64,000 nucleotides of DNA from Solenopsis invicta (Eukaryota; Arthropoda; Insecta; Hymenoptera; Formicidae), in contig NC_052667.1 in assembly GCF_016802725.1 (NCBI RefSeq), forward strand, positions 19,812,846-19,876,845, given 5' to 3'. Numbering within the stretch: position 1 is the stretch's first letter; each line of letters opens with the position of its first letter. Under the pieces are notes generated by a model. That model saw nothing but the letters and a program-made list of their open reading frames with translations, did no database searches and had not been told where the DNA came from. This document shows, one piece after another, positions 36,165 through 46,789 of the stretch. The position numbers and the translations under genes were made by a program.

Positions 36165-36957
36165 ACGCGTGCGTGTATGTATGCGTGTGCGCTGTATGTG
36201 TGCGCTACTTAACAACGACCATATTCCACTACCACAGCTTACATATAACATGACTTTATTTGCCAAATTCATACACGCATAATGATACACATTAAATTCA
36301 ATAACATTATTTGAAATTTTCATTCAAGAGCTTCAAATTAGACTACAATAAAAAATTAATGTAACATACCTCTGAAAATTACGTAGAAAGTATACACCTG
36401 TAAAAATTTTTGCTATCTGTAAAACTAAAATTCAGCTTTTAAAAACGCAGCTAACATTAATGACCAGTAACCTATTTACAATGCCGAAATAGACTGTAAC
36501 AAAGTAATTTTAACAGTTACTTTTAGAATTCAACGCAAATTATACGAAATATTATGATATTTCGTCACCCCAGATTTATTCCACAATCACCGTTTTCCTT
36601 CTATAATTAAAAAATAATAATCATTCTGTTATTCTTGATTTTAAATATTTGAATATTTATTCTTGTTTGCAGTGTATAAAACATGTAAATACTTAAACAT
36701 TTACTTAAGAAGCTTGAGTTTTAATCGCAATTTATTATTGGGATTATTTATGAGCAGAATTTTTCCTTTATTTTATGATTATAATGTTACTTATTTTGGT
36801 TTAACATTTTTTTAGTGCGTCCAGCTATCCTACCGCTGACACAGAAGATTGTCTTGTTGTAAACAGCAATATATTAAAGCCCGATAATACCGCCGTGGGA
36901 CAAAAGTACGTATATACTAACTGTGCAGAGAATACTTTTAAATGTAAGAAGGAATAA
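23766..36957 (+). CDS. PLA1-like secreted lipase, copy 2 (complete)
   Basis: A complete six-exon gene: 23766-23875, 23944-24088, 30787-30902, 32719-33026, 33137-33233, 36816-36957. That gives 918 nt and 305 aa, matching the roughly 300 aa of hymenopteran phospholipases A1. Residues 1-20 form a classic signal peptide (basic start, then VATLVLLI). The oxyanion motif HGFT is at about 65-68. Ser146 lies in GHSLG, Asp174 in LCLDPA, and His236 in CHHTES, a complete serine-lipase triad. All introns are GT/AG and phases agree throughout, with no premature stop. The enzyme should be secreted and cleave phospholipid acyl ester bonds. Whether it is expressed in venom gland is unknown. Introns 2 and 5 carry insertions absent from copy 1. 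Confidence 0.9.
23944..24088 (+). CDS. PLA1 copy 2, exon 2 (oxyanion region)
   Basis: Acceptor TTTTGTTTTAG, donor GAG|GTAGAT. Encodes PVVIITHGFTSSA, the lipase strand and oxyanion-hole motif. The intron before it is only 68 nt. Confidence 0.9.
24352..24585. repeat. Palindromic insertion, copy 2 only
   Basis: Arms of about 105 bp: left CAGAATAGTTGATTTATAAT, right the inverse of a diverged copy (ATTATAAGTCAACCATTTTG). Copy 1 lacks it at the matching site near 770. Confidence 0.7.
24601..24730. repeat. Short palindromic repeat, copy 2 orthologue
   Basis: Orthologous to 784-913: ends CAGACAACACGAAGTCTAAA and TAAACTTCATGTTGTTTGG, with mirrored internal ATCATAAGACG / TTTTATGATTCGA blocks. Confidence 0.6.
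25407..25693. mobile_element. piggyBac-like MITE, copy 2 orthologue
   Basis: TTAA-flanked, ends CCCTCAGCTGACACACT and AGTGTGTTAGCTGAGGG. It sits at the same intron position as 1598-1888, so the insertion is older than the PLA1 duplication. The left end is better preserved than in copy 1. Confidence 0.78.
27467..29275. mobile_element. Large insertion with pogo-related inverted arms, copy 2 only
   Basis: Copy 1 reads straight from GATTTCTCTAC to TAAGATAATTTACGG (3625-3655), while copy 2 has about 1.8 kb between the same flanks. The right part is a palindrome with arms about 28500-28850 and 28935-29265. They share mirrored blocks such as GTGTTTACGTTTT / AAAACGTAAACACCG and the CATAAAACTTTT region. 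The centre encodes CAWCKNYFCFEHFF, the same Cys/His tail as the transposase at 19255-20403. A tRNA-like sequence lies in the left part. It may be two insertions rather than one. Confidence 0.65.
27809..27893 (-). tRNA. tRNA-like fossil (possibly SINE-derived)
   Basis: On the minus strand there is a B-box-like GGTTCAAATCC, an upstream TAGCTCATTGTCAGTG resembling an A box, and a plausible 5 bp anticodon stem (TTAGA/TCTGA) around a 7 nt loop. The acceptor and T stems do not pair properly. It is not a functional tRNA gene; a tRNA pseudogene or SINE head is more likely. Confidence 0.3.
29884..30005. repeat. GCAATATTG-rich palindrome, copy 2 only
   Basis: The ends CAGCACGTAATATTGCAA and its inverse TTGCAATATTACGTGCTG enclose repeated GCAATATTG-type words. 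Copy 1 has only a simple junction there (near 5150). Similar words occur in both copies at 6850-6990 and 30600-30740. Confidence 0.65.
30787..30902 (+). CDS. PLA1 copy 2, exon 3
   Basis: Acceptor TTTTTACAG, donor AA|GTATAAC. Encodes KGHTAFIMDW and the helix leading to the nucleophile exon. 116 nt, ending in phase 2. Confidence 0.88.
32719..33026 (+). CDS. PLA1 copy 2, exon 4 (catalytic Ser and Asp)
   Basis: Acceptor CTTGGCAG, donor T|GTAAGAG. Contains GHSLGSHVCG and LCLDPADPDF. The open frame to 33061 overruns the donor and should not be used as the end. Confidence 0.9.
33137..33233 (+). CDS. PLA1 copy 2, exon 5 (catalytic His)
   Basis: Acceptor CATTTTAG, donor GA|GTAAGTT. Encodes CHHTESITYATDM with the probable catalytic His. 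Confidence 0.9.
33513..34160. other. Intron 5 block missing from copy 1
   Basis: Copy 1 (near 9655) joins GTTTCCGCAAAG almost directly to AAGTGATTAAAGTTG. Copy 2 has about 0.6 kb between the same flanks. No terminal repeats are visible, so a deletion from copy 1 is as likely as an insertion here. Confidence 0.5.
35222..36214. mobile_element. Solo LTR with ACGAC target duplication, copy 2 only
   Basis: A 993 bp insertion starts TGTCTTGC and ends TACTTAACA, so it has TG...CA ends. It is flanked on both sides by ACGAC (35217-35221 and 36215-36219). Copy 1 keeps the empty site GGACGACCATATT (10690-10705). It is far richer in CpG than the intron around it. No internal retrotransposon genes are present, as expected for a solo LTR left by LTR-LTR recombination. 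A (GT/GC)n tract occupies its 3' third. Confidence 0.85.
35975..36200. repeat. GT/GC dinucleotide microsatellite
   Basis: An imperfect (GT)n tract with interspersed GC and ATGT units inside the solo LTR. It opens all frames artificially, giving Cys/Val or His/Thr repeats, and does not code for protein. Confidence 0.95.
36816..36957 (+). CDS. PLA1 copy 2, exon 6 (terminal)
   Basis: Acceptor TTTTTTTAG. Encodes the Cys-containing C-terminal segment and ends at TAA; 142 nt, as in copy 1. Confidence 0.9.
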
Positions 36958-36995
36958 TAGCAAGCCGTGAATTAAAAACGTCTCATTATAACAGA

Positions 36996-37001
36996 AATAA
37001 A
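36996..37001 (+). promoter_or_regulatory. Poly(A) signal, PLA1 copy 2
   Basis: AATAAA 39 nt after the stop, conserved in copy 1 (11484-11489). Confidence 0.6.
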
Positions 37002-37360
37002 GCTTTATAATGTACAACTGTAATTAATTAAATTGTTTGACCAGCATATACATAAACCTTTCTTTCTTAAAATCTTTAAATTACAATATTATTTATCAAG
37101 CAAGCCACTGTAATTTATATAAAATGGGGTAGAGCAAGAAAAGCCCGTTCTATAAAAACGGATAAGAAAAAAATGTTTTAAATATAAAATATTGGCAATT
37201 AGTATTTAAATTCTAAAATACAAAATACTGATAATCTTTCAATTTGAAATACAAAATACAAGCTTGTATAAACAAATAAATTTCAATAATTGAAGTCACT
37301 TGCAGCGTTACATTCGACTTCAAATAATGTTACATTCAACTTTAAATGATGTTACAATAT

Positions 37361-40300
37361 CAAATGATTACGATACGAGCACAGTAGCCGACGGGTGTGC
37401 GAGAAAACGCTTAACAAATCGGCATGCAATAAACATAGCTGATCTCGCCGTATGTATCCGCCTGTGTTTAAGATATAGGACGGAAATAAACAAAACGGGA
37501 AAATAAAAGCAGTATCATTATAAAAACAATAAAGAGGAACGAAAAATTGTTATTGCACGAATGGAAAAACTTTTTCGAATACCTTTCGACGATCTGTCCA
37601 TTGTGCTGTTTCGCCTAATAGACATCCGTAAACATTCCTTCAACAACGGAAAATAAAATTGCACATCGTTCGCCGAGAGACGACGCATCTCTCGTACCAC
37701 ACGTAGAGTGATGGATTACACCGAAGCTCTTTCTTCCATCTGAGAACGAAGCTCTCGTCGGTGCGCTTTGAATTTTTCTTTTTTTTTTCTTTTCACCGTC
37801 TCCTTTAGAAATGCCAAAGAGCTTAATCGTGTCGAGGATCATCCGAACAGCGCGCTTTCAAATATGGTATATCGCTAAAAGAACATCGAGCGACCACAAG
37901 GAGCGACCAGGTGGCCAGGTGAGAGGACTTGATTGGACCAGTAAGCAAGCTCGTATTAATAATTCAAAGACTCTATAGGCTTTGCCTCACCAGCGAAGCG
38001 GTTCGCGGTTGAGCGCGTGTCTTGATTTACAAGTGCGTTTACGGGATAGGCGGCAGATGTACTTTCAGCCTCGATCTTCCTCCTTTCCTTCTTCTTTCCT
38101 CTTTTCTTTCTTCTTTCTGCGGTGCTGCGGTGTTACTGCTCGTACATCGCGTATTTTAAGGAAGCTTCGTTCGCCGTTTATGGAGATCCTAATGATTCGA
38201 GAGCCCTTCCCGCATAGTGGCACAACTGAAATTTAAATCAGCGACCGAAACACGATACACGAATGGCTCTCTTAGACGTTATGAAACGATCTCCGAACGT
38301 CTAATAGTTGGGAATTTTATTGAATTTTAATCAGGGAAACATACAATTCCGTCCCATCCGAACTTAAGAAATAGGATAAAGAGGGTCTCCCTTTGAATAC
38401 ATAATGCTATATGAATATTTAAATTCAAAAGTTTCTTATCTTTTATTTATCTTTTTAATCTTCCGAATTTACGCAATATTCTTTACTAGAGAATAAGCAA
38501 TGTAATATTTACGATCAATAAAAGATCGAGTTATTGAAATTTTTAGCGTACACACGTCAAACTAAAGATATTTACAATATTTGAATACACAATTTTCCGA
38601 GCACGTAGGCGCAGCTTTCTTGCTCCGCCGTCAGCGTTGACCCTCGCGATAATACTGGAGGGTTAAGATCCGAGCTGTCCATTCGGTCTAAAACATCCGG
38701 GTGAATCGGTGCGCTTTATTAAAGTGGATCGCGGCGAGCATGAATGTGGGCCTGCATGAGTGCGCAGCTGTACTCTGGACAAACGAACGATCCGTATTTG
38801 TCAGAGTAAATTAGCCGCGGATACCGAGATAACGAATCGAACGACGCTCAACCTGTGCATAATAAAGCAATGACGAACCTGAGTCGTCCCAGTTTAATCA
38901 ATCGGCTACGGAACGTACTTGGACAAATAAGCTAACGATATACACAGGCCAAAAAGAATTCAAGAATGTAAAAGTAATACATAATCTCCAAGTAAACACA
39001 ACTTTGTTACATTTCAAAGTGTCTCTCTTGAATATTAATTATGTGATATAAGACAGCGTATATACGAACCATATAAAGTTTTCTTAAAAAATCGAAGCTG
39101 ATGATATGGCGATTTTTAAAAACGACTTTCGTATATACCAACGGCGAAAAGAGCCACTATCAAGCTATTAAAAGCGAAAACATCAAAACAACCCGCGACG
39201 TTAAGTTATCTAGCAATTAGCGCCACGAGTATCTCATCGCGTTCACATGCGTTGGACGGTAGCGCAGCAAGAAATCTGACCAGCAATTAAATCCATTTGT
39301 CAATTATTTGACGAATGCTCGCCCATCCGAATCCCGGTGGGCCGATTTGTGCCGGGCCACTTCGCTTTACGACACTCGCATACTTCTGTATCCGATCGTT
39401 TAATTGCCAACCGACGAACAAGTTCTCGCGACCCATGTGTGGCCGTCGCTGACAAAAAGCGCAGATATGTCATCGCGCAATTATCCCGCCGCGCCGGCTG
39501 GACGAAGGTGGTCCAGGTGGTAACAACGGCATTGTACCCTCCGAAAGCATCCTGGAATCCTCCGTTGACTCAATGTTGATTCCTCAGTCACAGGGCCAGA
39601 GCCCAATTGAACTTGTGTTATGACGGAATGCTCTGTTACATCCAGCCTTAAGGAAAGGAAGGCTATCTCTCAAAAGAAGCCTGAGACTTGAGGAAGGCAG
39701 GGAAGGATGTAACAAAAACTCTTTTATTCTCGTGACCGCACTAGTGGGATGTGCGGCACGAGCCGAACGCACTTTTGATGATTCCGAAATTATGCGTCAA
39801 CGTGTAATGACACGCTTTAACGCCTTTTCAGAATCGTGCGATCTTGGTCCTAATTTGAGTCAGAGAATTTAATCTCTATAACTCGGGATCGGACCGAGTG
39901 CAATCTTTTTAAGTCGGGAGGTTAGTGTGAGATGGGTTGATGAAATAAAATTTTACATTTAAACTTTTCTTTTAAACAAGACTTAGCATATATTCTAATA
40001 CTTGAAATTTACATACATAAGGTTTCTATAAAGTTGTTCAAAAGAATTGGTAAATAAATACATAATCGGTTATTGTTATTTAATAGAAAAAAAAGAAAAC
40101 AATATAACAAGGTGATCATTATTAATTAAAACAGGAGTACGTAAGCTTATTTAAAACATAAAACGATTAGGTAACGATTATTAAAATTTAAGTACATTGT
40201 TTAATTTCGGTAAGAAAATCTACGAAGTTAACATTATTTTTGAGGTTTGGAAACATTGAGAAGTACATGATTAATTATCAAGAATACAGATAGTTAAGAA

Positions 40301-40472
40301 TTAATGTTAGTGTAAATTATTTATTGTTATAAGTATAGTGTTTAATTGAAAAAACTAAACGGTGCATATTGAATAATTGATCTAGAAACTATACATATTG
40401 AATTAACATAGGTATTACAAATAATTAATTTTTAAAACTTAAGCGTTATTATGTACACAGGAGGAGATGGAA
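37361..40472. other. GC-richer intergenic region, no recognised gene
   Basis: The region starts at the end of the tandem duplication and is less AT-rich than the left half. It has only short overlapping open frames with no family resemblance and no convincing splice chain. It could hold untranslated or long non-coding RNA exons or a regulatory region. Confidence 0.4.
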
Positions 40473-41183
40473 CTAACCAATTTCGGTTATGGAAACCGTA
40501 GATGGGGGAAAGAAATTATAAAAAAAATCTACATAGTATTGGTAGGGATCGTCAGGGAGGAAGACGGGGATCTGATCATGGGGGTTCAGGGCCGTAATTA
40601 TAGAGTGTAGGGCATCTAAATCTAAATCATAGTGCAGGCAGAAATCTGATAAGAGGGGTATAGCTTTTAAAGGAAATTGTCGGATTATTTCTTCAAGGGA
40701 GTCTTGAAGTCCATTAAAATGATAGTACCGCGGGCGACGAGGAGGGAGCTCGACCTCTTCCAGAAACTCCACACTGGATGTGGAGCTCGCTGGAGAAGGA
40801 GGGGGTCTTGATGCTGGGAGATCGAAGGATACGGGAGAATATGAGATGCTGGAGATAGTTTCGGGAGGGGAATCGGGAGCTATCCGGTAGATGAGCAGGG
40901 AGGAAATTGAGACGGCAGGGGACTCTGGTCAGAGCTCCGGGGGAGTTCCAGGAGCCTCGAGAAAAAGGGGTTTTGGATCTCGCAAATCTTCTACTTTTTC
41001 GGGAGCGCGGCGTTCCTCCGAAGGAGCGATCTCTTGTTCCACGGGCTTGCGTCTCAATTCCTGGAGATACTCCTCGTATGCTTGGTCGAGGAGAATCCGC
41101 GCTCGTCTGACCCGCTCGCGGCGGAGACGTCTCGCGGCCCGGCGACCGATCGTGGGACGTCTCCCGTGGTTGACCACTATCAA
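40473..41183 (-). pseudogene. Unknown open frame interrupted by one TGA
   Basis: On the minus strand a single frame runs from about 41183 to the stop at 40473, broken only by a TGA at 40926-40928. The first part (about 84 codons) is Arg/Glu-rich and helical (RRAARRLRRERVRRARILL, YEEYLQELRRK). The middle is Ser/Pro-rich. The last 100 codons are acidic and aromatic (LPPRRPRYYHFNGLQD, DQIPVFLPDDPYQYYVDFF). There is no ATG at the 5' end of the frame and a TAA lies just upstream, so an upstream exon or a degraded start is needed. I do not recognise the family. It could be a decayed retroelement gag-like protein or a lineage-specific gene. Confidence 0.4.
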
Positions 41184-42382
41184 CCGTGTTTAAGTATTAC
41201 TCCCGAGGAAACCAGAGAATGAGGAATGGAGAACTTACTTGTTAGTTAGACCATGGAATTCTGCGCAGGCTGTCCGCTCTGGGGGATGCTTCAACGGTGG
41301 GCCGCTCGGAGTTTTAATGTATGTGATTCTTCAGCACAGATTCTAAGTTCAAAACGATTTTGAAAATAACGCGCACAGCTTCGATACTTGCAACGCGTGG
41401 ATGTGAGTGCGAATTTGAATGCTTGAGGCGTTCAAAATTGCGCATTTTATAAGGCTTAGGAAAAGGGCGTGGGGTTAGTTTAGTGAGATGAAGATTTGAT
41501 TGGGTAAAGCTTTTTGAGCTTTTTCCCTTCCCTTGGAGATTTCTTGTTGTCGAAATTTTGAGCTTATTCGTTGGGTAGTTCACCAACGCTCACCACCAAT
41601 CATCTTCTCGGATGATCTCTCGTTGGCTAATTTTTCATCTTCTCCTGATTTTTCTTAACTTTAAGAGGGGCGAGCAGTTGCATCACCCAATTGCTTAAGG
41701 GATTCGTTATCTTACGGTTTCTCTTCTTGGAACATTCGGTCCTGATTTTTATATCGCCGCGTCCGTTTATTTGGGACTCGCTTTTCACATGAATCATCTT
41801 TCCGTTCGTGATGAAACATAGGTTTGAACAAACAAAGCCGGGGTTGTAAATTTTGATTTTATAGTTTTATAGTTTCCGTCCGGCGTCGCGACTCAATCTT
41901 ATCTCTGATTGTCGCCAGACTTTAATAGCGTTTAGATTTTTTTTTTCTCTTTTGAGTCCAGGCTTTGTTCGTTCATATGAATTATTATATTAGAATAAGC
42001 ATCGTTGCTTGTAATTTTGTCGTCGCACGATTTCTCCTTTTTTTTGCTTCAATTTATTGCTCCGGATGTAATATGTGGCCATTATATATATTCCGAGAAC
42101 AATGTTTGATTTTTTCTTATAATAGCCGGGTGATAGTGTTATTTATAAAAAAGAAATCGTGGAGTTCCAGGTATAAGTATTATAAATTTTACAGACAATC
42201 CCTTAGCTTGTTTCGCATATTTTATATGATGGATGCGAAAAGGGAAATCGTGAAATCCTCCGGATGTAACAACTTTAAATATTTTGAAAAATAGGCAGGA
42301 GAATGGCGGAGAACGTCTAAAGTAAGTGAGAATGTATATTGTGTCTGTACCGTGCGATTTGACATTTGTTTTTATTTTTCAG

Positions 42383-42569
42383 AGTATTACACAAAATAGA
42401 TGGAAAATTAGACCAATTACTTAACCAAAATAAAGAAAAAAAACAACAAAATTTTGCTTGTAAATGCAGTAAAACGAGAATGCGAATTCCGCGTGTGCGG
42501 GTGCAAAAAGCGCCAGAAACAATGTGATGATTACTGCCAATGTAACTCATTGCATTGCCGTAATCGAGT
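42383..42569 (+). pseudogene. Cys-rich exon-like segment, frame-broken
   Basis: Bounded by a good acceptor (TTTTTATTTTTCAG) and donor (CGA|GTAAGT). One frame begins VLHKIDGKLDQLLNQNKE, a coiled-coil-like start, and reaches CKCSK. A second frame carries ECEFRVCGCKKRQKQC and DYCQCNSLHC, a CxC/tesmin-like cysteine spacing. A frameshift lies between them. It may be a host exon fossil or part of a transposon protein. Confidence 0.35.
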
Positions 42570-42639
42570 AAGTAATAAATATTATTAAACATTTTTTTTC
42601 CAATTAAAAAAATGTTATTTTTTTATAGAATAAATCTAA

Positions 42640-44593
42640 TATAAATAAAGTGTTCGCATTAACAAGAAGGAACAAATTTGAAACAGAAATTGAATGCGTC
42701 ATTATGCCGACGATTATTGAACAGTTACCTCAAGTTAAGTTGGACAAGAAACTTATACCGATAGCTAAAGACATGCAATTAGCAGACCCAGAGTTTTACC
42801 AGCCAAATAACATCGATCTACTCATCGGAGCTGGCTTATTTTGGCGCATCTTCTGTAGAGAATCCATGCCACAGCATACAGGGGTACCGAGCTTGCAGAA
42901 AACATTGTTTGGTTGGATCATCGGAGGAGAGCTGCAGATAGGAAAAGTTACAAAAACAGAGAAGATATGTGGGATATTAGCGGATGTTACCCTGAAGGAG
43001 TAGTTAGAATAATTTTGGAAGGTGGAAGAGATATCGGAAATTCGTCAGCCTACGGAAGAAGAAGCGGAATGCGAGGAGCATTTTAAGAAAACAGTAGAAA
43101 GAACATCATCCGGATGATTCATAGTAAGTTTACCAAGGAAGCAGAACGTTTACTTAGGAGAGTCAAAAGAGCAAGCAGAAAGAAGATTGTTAGCAGTAGA
43201 GAGAAAATTCAAGAATGATTTAAACTGTAAAGAGGAATACATACAATTCATGGCAGATTATGAAAGCAAGGAGCATATGTCACGGATATTAGCATCAATG
43301 GAGGAGCCGGAGGAGATATGTTGGTTGCCTCATCAGGCAGTGTTCAAGACTGGCTTGACTACCAAAATTCGGGTAGTTTTCGACGCATCATCCAAAACGT
43401 CAAACGGTAAGTCATTGAATGATAAACTTCAAGCCGGATCAAACTTGCAGAATGAGATGTTTGACATCCTTTTAAGATTTAGAACACATCAGTTTGTATT
43501 TAGTGCAGATATTGAGGCTATGTACAGACAAATTCTAGTAACAGAAAGAGATTGACACCTCCAGAGAATATTGTGGAGATCTGAATCAATGCAACCGATG
43601 CAAGCCTACAGCTTAAACACCGTGACTTATGGAACAACTGCCGCACCTTTCTTGGCGATAAGATGTCTACGCAAATTAGCACAGCAAGAAGATGATTTGT
43701 TAGAAGCAGCAAACGTTGTAAGACACGATTTTTATATGGATGATGTGTTGTTAGGAGCATCTACAGAAGAGAAAGCTATCCAGCTACGCAAAGAAGTGAC
43801 AGAAGTATTGAAGAATGGACAATTTCGACTAAGAAAGTGGCGAGCAAATCATAAGAAAATTTTGGAAGATATTAAAGAAGAGGATGAAAACGATAAGTTT
43901 TTAAAACTAGACAAGGAAGGAGCACTAAAGATTCTCGGATTACTATGGGTTGCAACAACAGATACGATACAGTACTCAGTGAACATATCAGGGCCAGCCA
44001 CTGTAAAACGAAGAAGCATAGTATCTCGCACAAATTTTTGACCTGTTGGGTCTCCTTGGGCCAATTTTAATCAAGGGCAAATACATCATGCAGCAAACCT
44101 GGCAAATTTCCGTTGGATGGGATGAGCCTCTACCTAAAATAATGCAGGAGCAGTGGCAAGAGTTCTATGATGCTTTGCAAGAACCCAATGAGTTTAAGGT
44201 CATGCAAAATTTAAATCCAGGTAACCAATCTCAGGTGTTTGATGTCATGGGTTTCAGAGATGCCTCCCAAAAAGCGTGCCTCTATGATGTATCAAAAGAT
44301 AAGGAAGGTAATACACAGTCTTTTTTAATTTCAAGGAGTAAAATAGCTCCTTTGAAAACTATCTCACTACCAAAGTTGGAATTGAATGCTGCGCTCGTGC
44401 TAGCTAAGTTAACTGCTACGGCTATACGTGCATTCGGTAACAGAATTAAAGAAATTCATTTGTGGAGCGACTCTAGCATTACATCAGATAAACATTAGTC
44501 CCAACTTGTTGAAAACTTATGCAGCGAACCGTGTGACGAAAATTCAACAGGCAGTGAAGAAAGCAACTTGGCACCATGTGTCATCATCGGACA
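42640..44593 (+). mobile_element. BEL/Pao retrotransposon fossil, truncated
   Basis: Plus-strand blocks of a BEL/Pao polyprotein occur in order. The protease end is IDLLIGAGLFW and LQKTLFGWIIGG (42650-43003). The linker is around 43005-43180. RT starts at 43187-43555 (HQAVFKTGLTTKIRVVFDAS). The RT core has YGTTAAPF and FYMDD (43571-44041). The RNase H-like part has LPKLELNAALVLAKL and LWSDSS (44046-44498), and remnants run to 44593. At 43553 a TGA replaces a codon that is usually Trp, and near 44040 there is a frameshift. Gag, most of the protease and the integrase are missing. Confidence 0.9.
43187..44041 (+). pseudogene. BEL/Pao reverse transcriptase
   Basis: Two same-frame stretches separated by one TGA (43187-43555, 43571-44041). 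Motifs are TKIRVVFDASSKT, FSADIEAMYRQI, NTVTYGTTAAPFLA and FYMDDVLLG (the YxDD catalytic box). Clear homology to BEL/Pao RT, inactive because of the stop. Confidence 0.9.
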
Positions 44594-44601
44594 ATGGTTG
44601 A

Positions 44602-44862
44602 TCACCTTTTTGATCTAGTAGAATTCAAACAGCACCGCAAAATTTTGTTAGAGTCTGTGAGACTAACATTATGTGTGAGTGACTTTTTTGTGAGTAATCT
44701 TATATAAAAAGAAACCGGATAATACACATTCAAATAGATCCGTTCGCGTATGTTACTCGCGTATACTCTGTCTAAAGTTTGAATACTATACGAGTATAGT
44801 ACTGTGGATAAAGAGGCTTCTACTCAGGATCCAAAATATATCATGAAAGACATCAATTTTCA
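44602..44862. repeat. Dispersed 260 bp repeat, copy 2
   Basis: Near-identical partner of 14172-14432, starting right after the BEL/Pao sequence breaks off (GGACAATGGTTGATCACC). Confidence 0.6.
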
Positions 44863-46780
44863 ATTTTTGACACCTTGAATTAATGAAAAATACTTCATAA
44901 ACTCCTTGTTACATAATTATACCTTTTAAAAAGAATGAAAATATCATAATTTTTTTTGAAAATATGACTCTTTAGCTTAAAAATGCCGCATTTTTAAATT
45001 AAAAGTTTTTTTTGCAAAGATATAATTTTTTAAAGAAAAAGTGATTTTTTGAACAATTCTTTATTTTTGCCTAACGGTTTTTTCTTTACTTAACTTTACA
45101 ATAAATCATTTTTCGGCAATGCCAATTGTGCAGTCACATTTCTGAAGTTTTGAACTTTTATTTAAAAAAAAAGTTGTTGAAAAATAATGTTTGGTACTAA
45201 AGTTATAGTTCCTCAAAAGTTAAAAACGTCTCCCAGACCCGAAAATGTGTTTACGTATTTTACGGGATAGGTGTGCTTAAGGGTTAAATCAATCTAACAG
45301 CGCCTTCATTTCATGATTCAATGACTTAATTAGTTTATTTTTACTCGGATTATAAATCTGATTAAAAAAAGTTATTACAATTGGTTCATTCCTTTTTTGG
45401 AAACATTAAAAATTAATATTTTATTGAAAAATAAAAATGATAAGACAAGTTGAAGAAGATAAACAGAGCAACAATTGGATGCATATCGATATATTAATAT
45501 ACATATATGATATTTTGAAGTATTGTTGTTTATTATTTTTAATAAAACAGTTTAATATTGATAAAATTATTAAAATTGTAGATTTTTTACTATTTTTTGT
45601 TTGAAAGAAAGAAAAAAGCGCCATTTATTTAAAATATGTTAATTAATTTCTCGTACGTTCTATTATTATGATACACTAACAAAAAATAAAAATAAAACAA
45701 TGGAAAGTTAAAAGTTAGTTTTCACATGTAATGTAAGAATTGCTGTTTATTTTCTGATATTCCGTTGGATTTTCAATAAATTAATAAAATTAGGCTGGAA
45801 ATGCGTAAGAGCAAATTTGATTGAATGCATATGAATATACACATGAAAGCTGTTATATAGTATAAAAGACAAAGAAACATGTGTAATTTTTACATTTAGA
45901 TTAAATTAATGTTCGAATACTTTAATAACTTTAATTGCATTAGTGCTGCCCAACATTTGCTAGCAAGAACATACCTAGATGTTGTTTAAAAATGTTTAAG
46001 AATAAAATATGTTTTTTTTTTCTTTAACAACTTGTCTTATTTGATCTATCTTCTTTATTATTCTATTGTTTAGCAAAACCGAGCATATTACATTATTTAT
46101 TTTGCTTCTACTTTTTTTCTTTCATAAACAAAGATTCGCATTTCAACAAAAATCACTGAACTTACTTGGATAAGTATTATAGAGATACTTAACTTGACAT
46201 TAAACGGTCTACCGTTTAATTTTATTACGGCTTCTTCTTCTTGCAGATTTCTTCAAGACTTTGTACATAAATGAAGAAAGAAATACAGAGTGAGTAAAAT
46301 TAAAATATACCAAAACTCAGAGTTGAGTAGTAACTAATTGTAACTAAAAAAATTACAAAATAAATAAAAAAAGTTAAAAAGTTATAACATTTAGCTTGAT
46401 GTAATTAATTTTGAATAAGATGATTTTTAACTTCAACTATTATAGTTATCATTATTATAAATTAGAAGAAAATAATAAAAAATAGAAAAATTTTTTCAAG
46501 ATATGTGATGATCAAAATACAAGAAAGATTCGTAGTCTATACCGAGCAAATTTATCGAATTTAATTATGGCAAAAACACAAAAGATTTGTTTTTATTAAA
46601 ATTGCTCACTCGCAAGCAATACGCGCTCTTGCCGCTTAAACAGATGAATGCGGCGGGGATTACTTTTCGTATCTAATTGTAAGTCAAAGTTGCGCAGAAT
46701 AGAATATAAAAGCGCAGCAACATGAGATTAATTTTTATAAATTCTAATGAAACGTTTTGAAAACGAGTATTCAAAGTTAG
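44863..46780. other. Non-coding AT-rich sequence
   Basis: Short frames only; no family resemblance, no clear repeats with defined ends. Confidence 0.5.
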
Positions 46781-46789
46781 GTCGAACAG

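Noticed and set aside
35679..36323. Six overlapping long open frames rich in Cys/Val or His/Thr
   Set aside because: They are translations of a GT/GC microsatellite inside the solo LTR and carry no protein signal.
41965..42294. 109-codon plus-strand frame
   Set aside because: No recognisable domain and composition typical of random AT-rich sequence.
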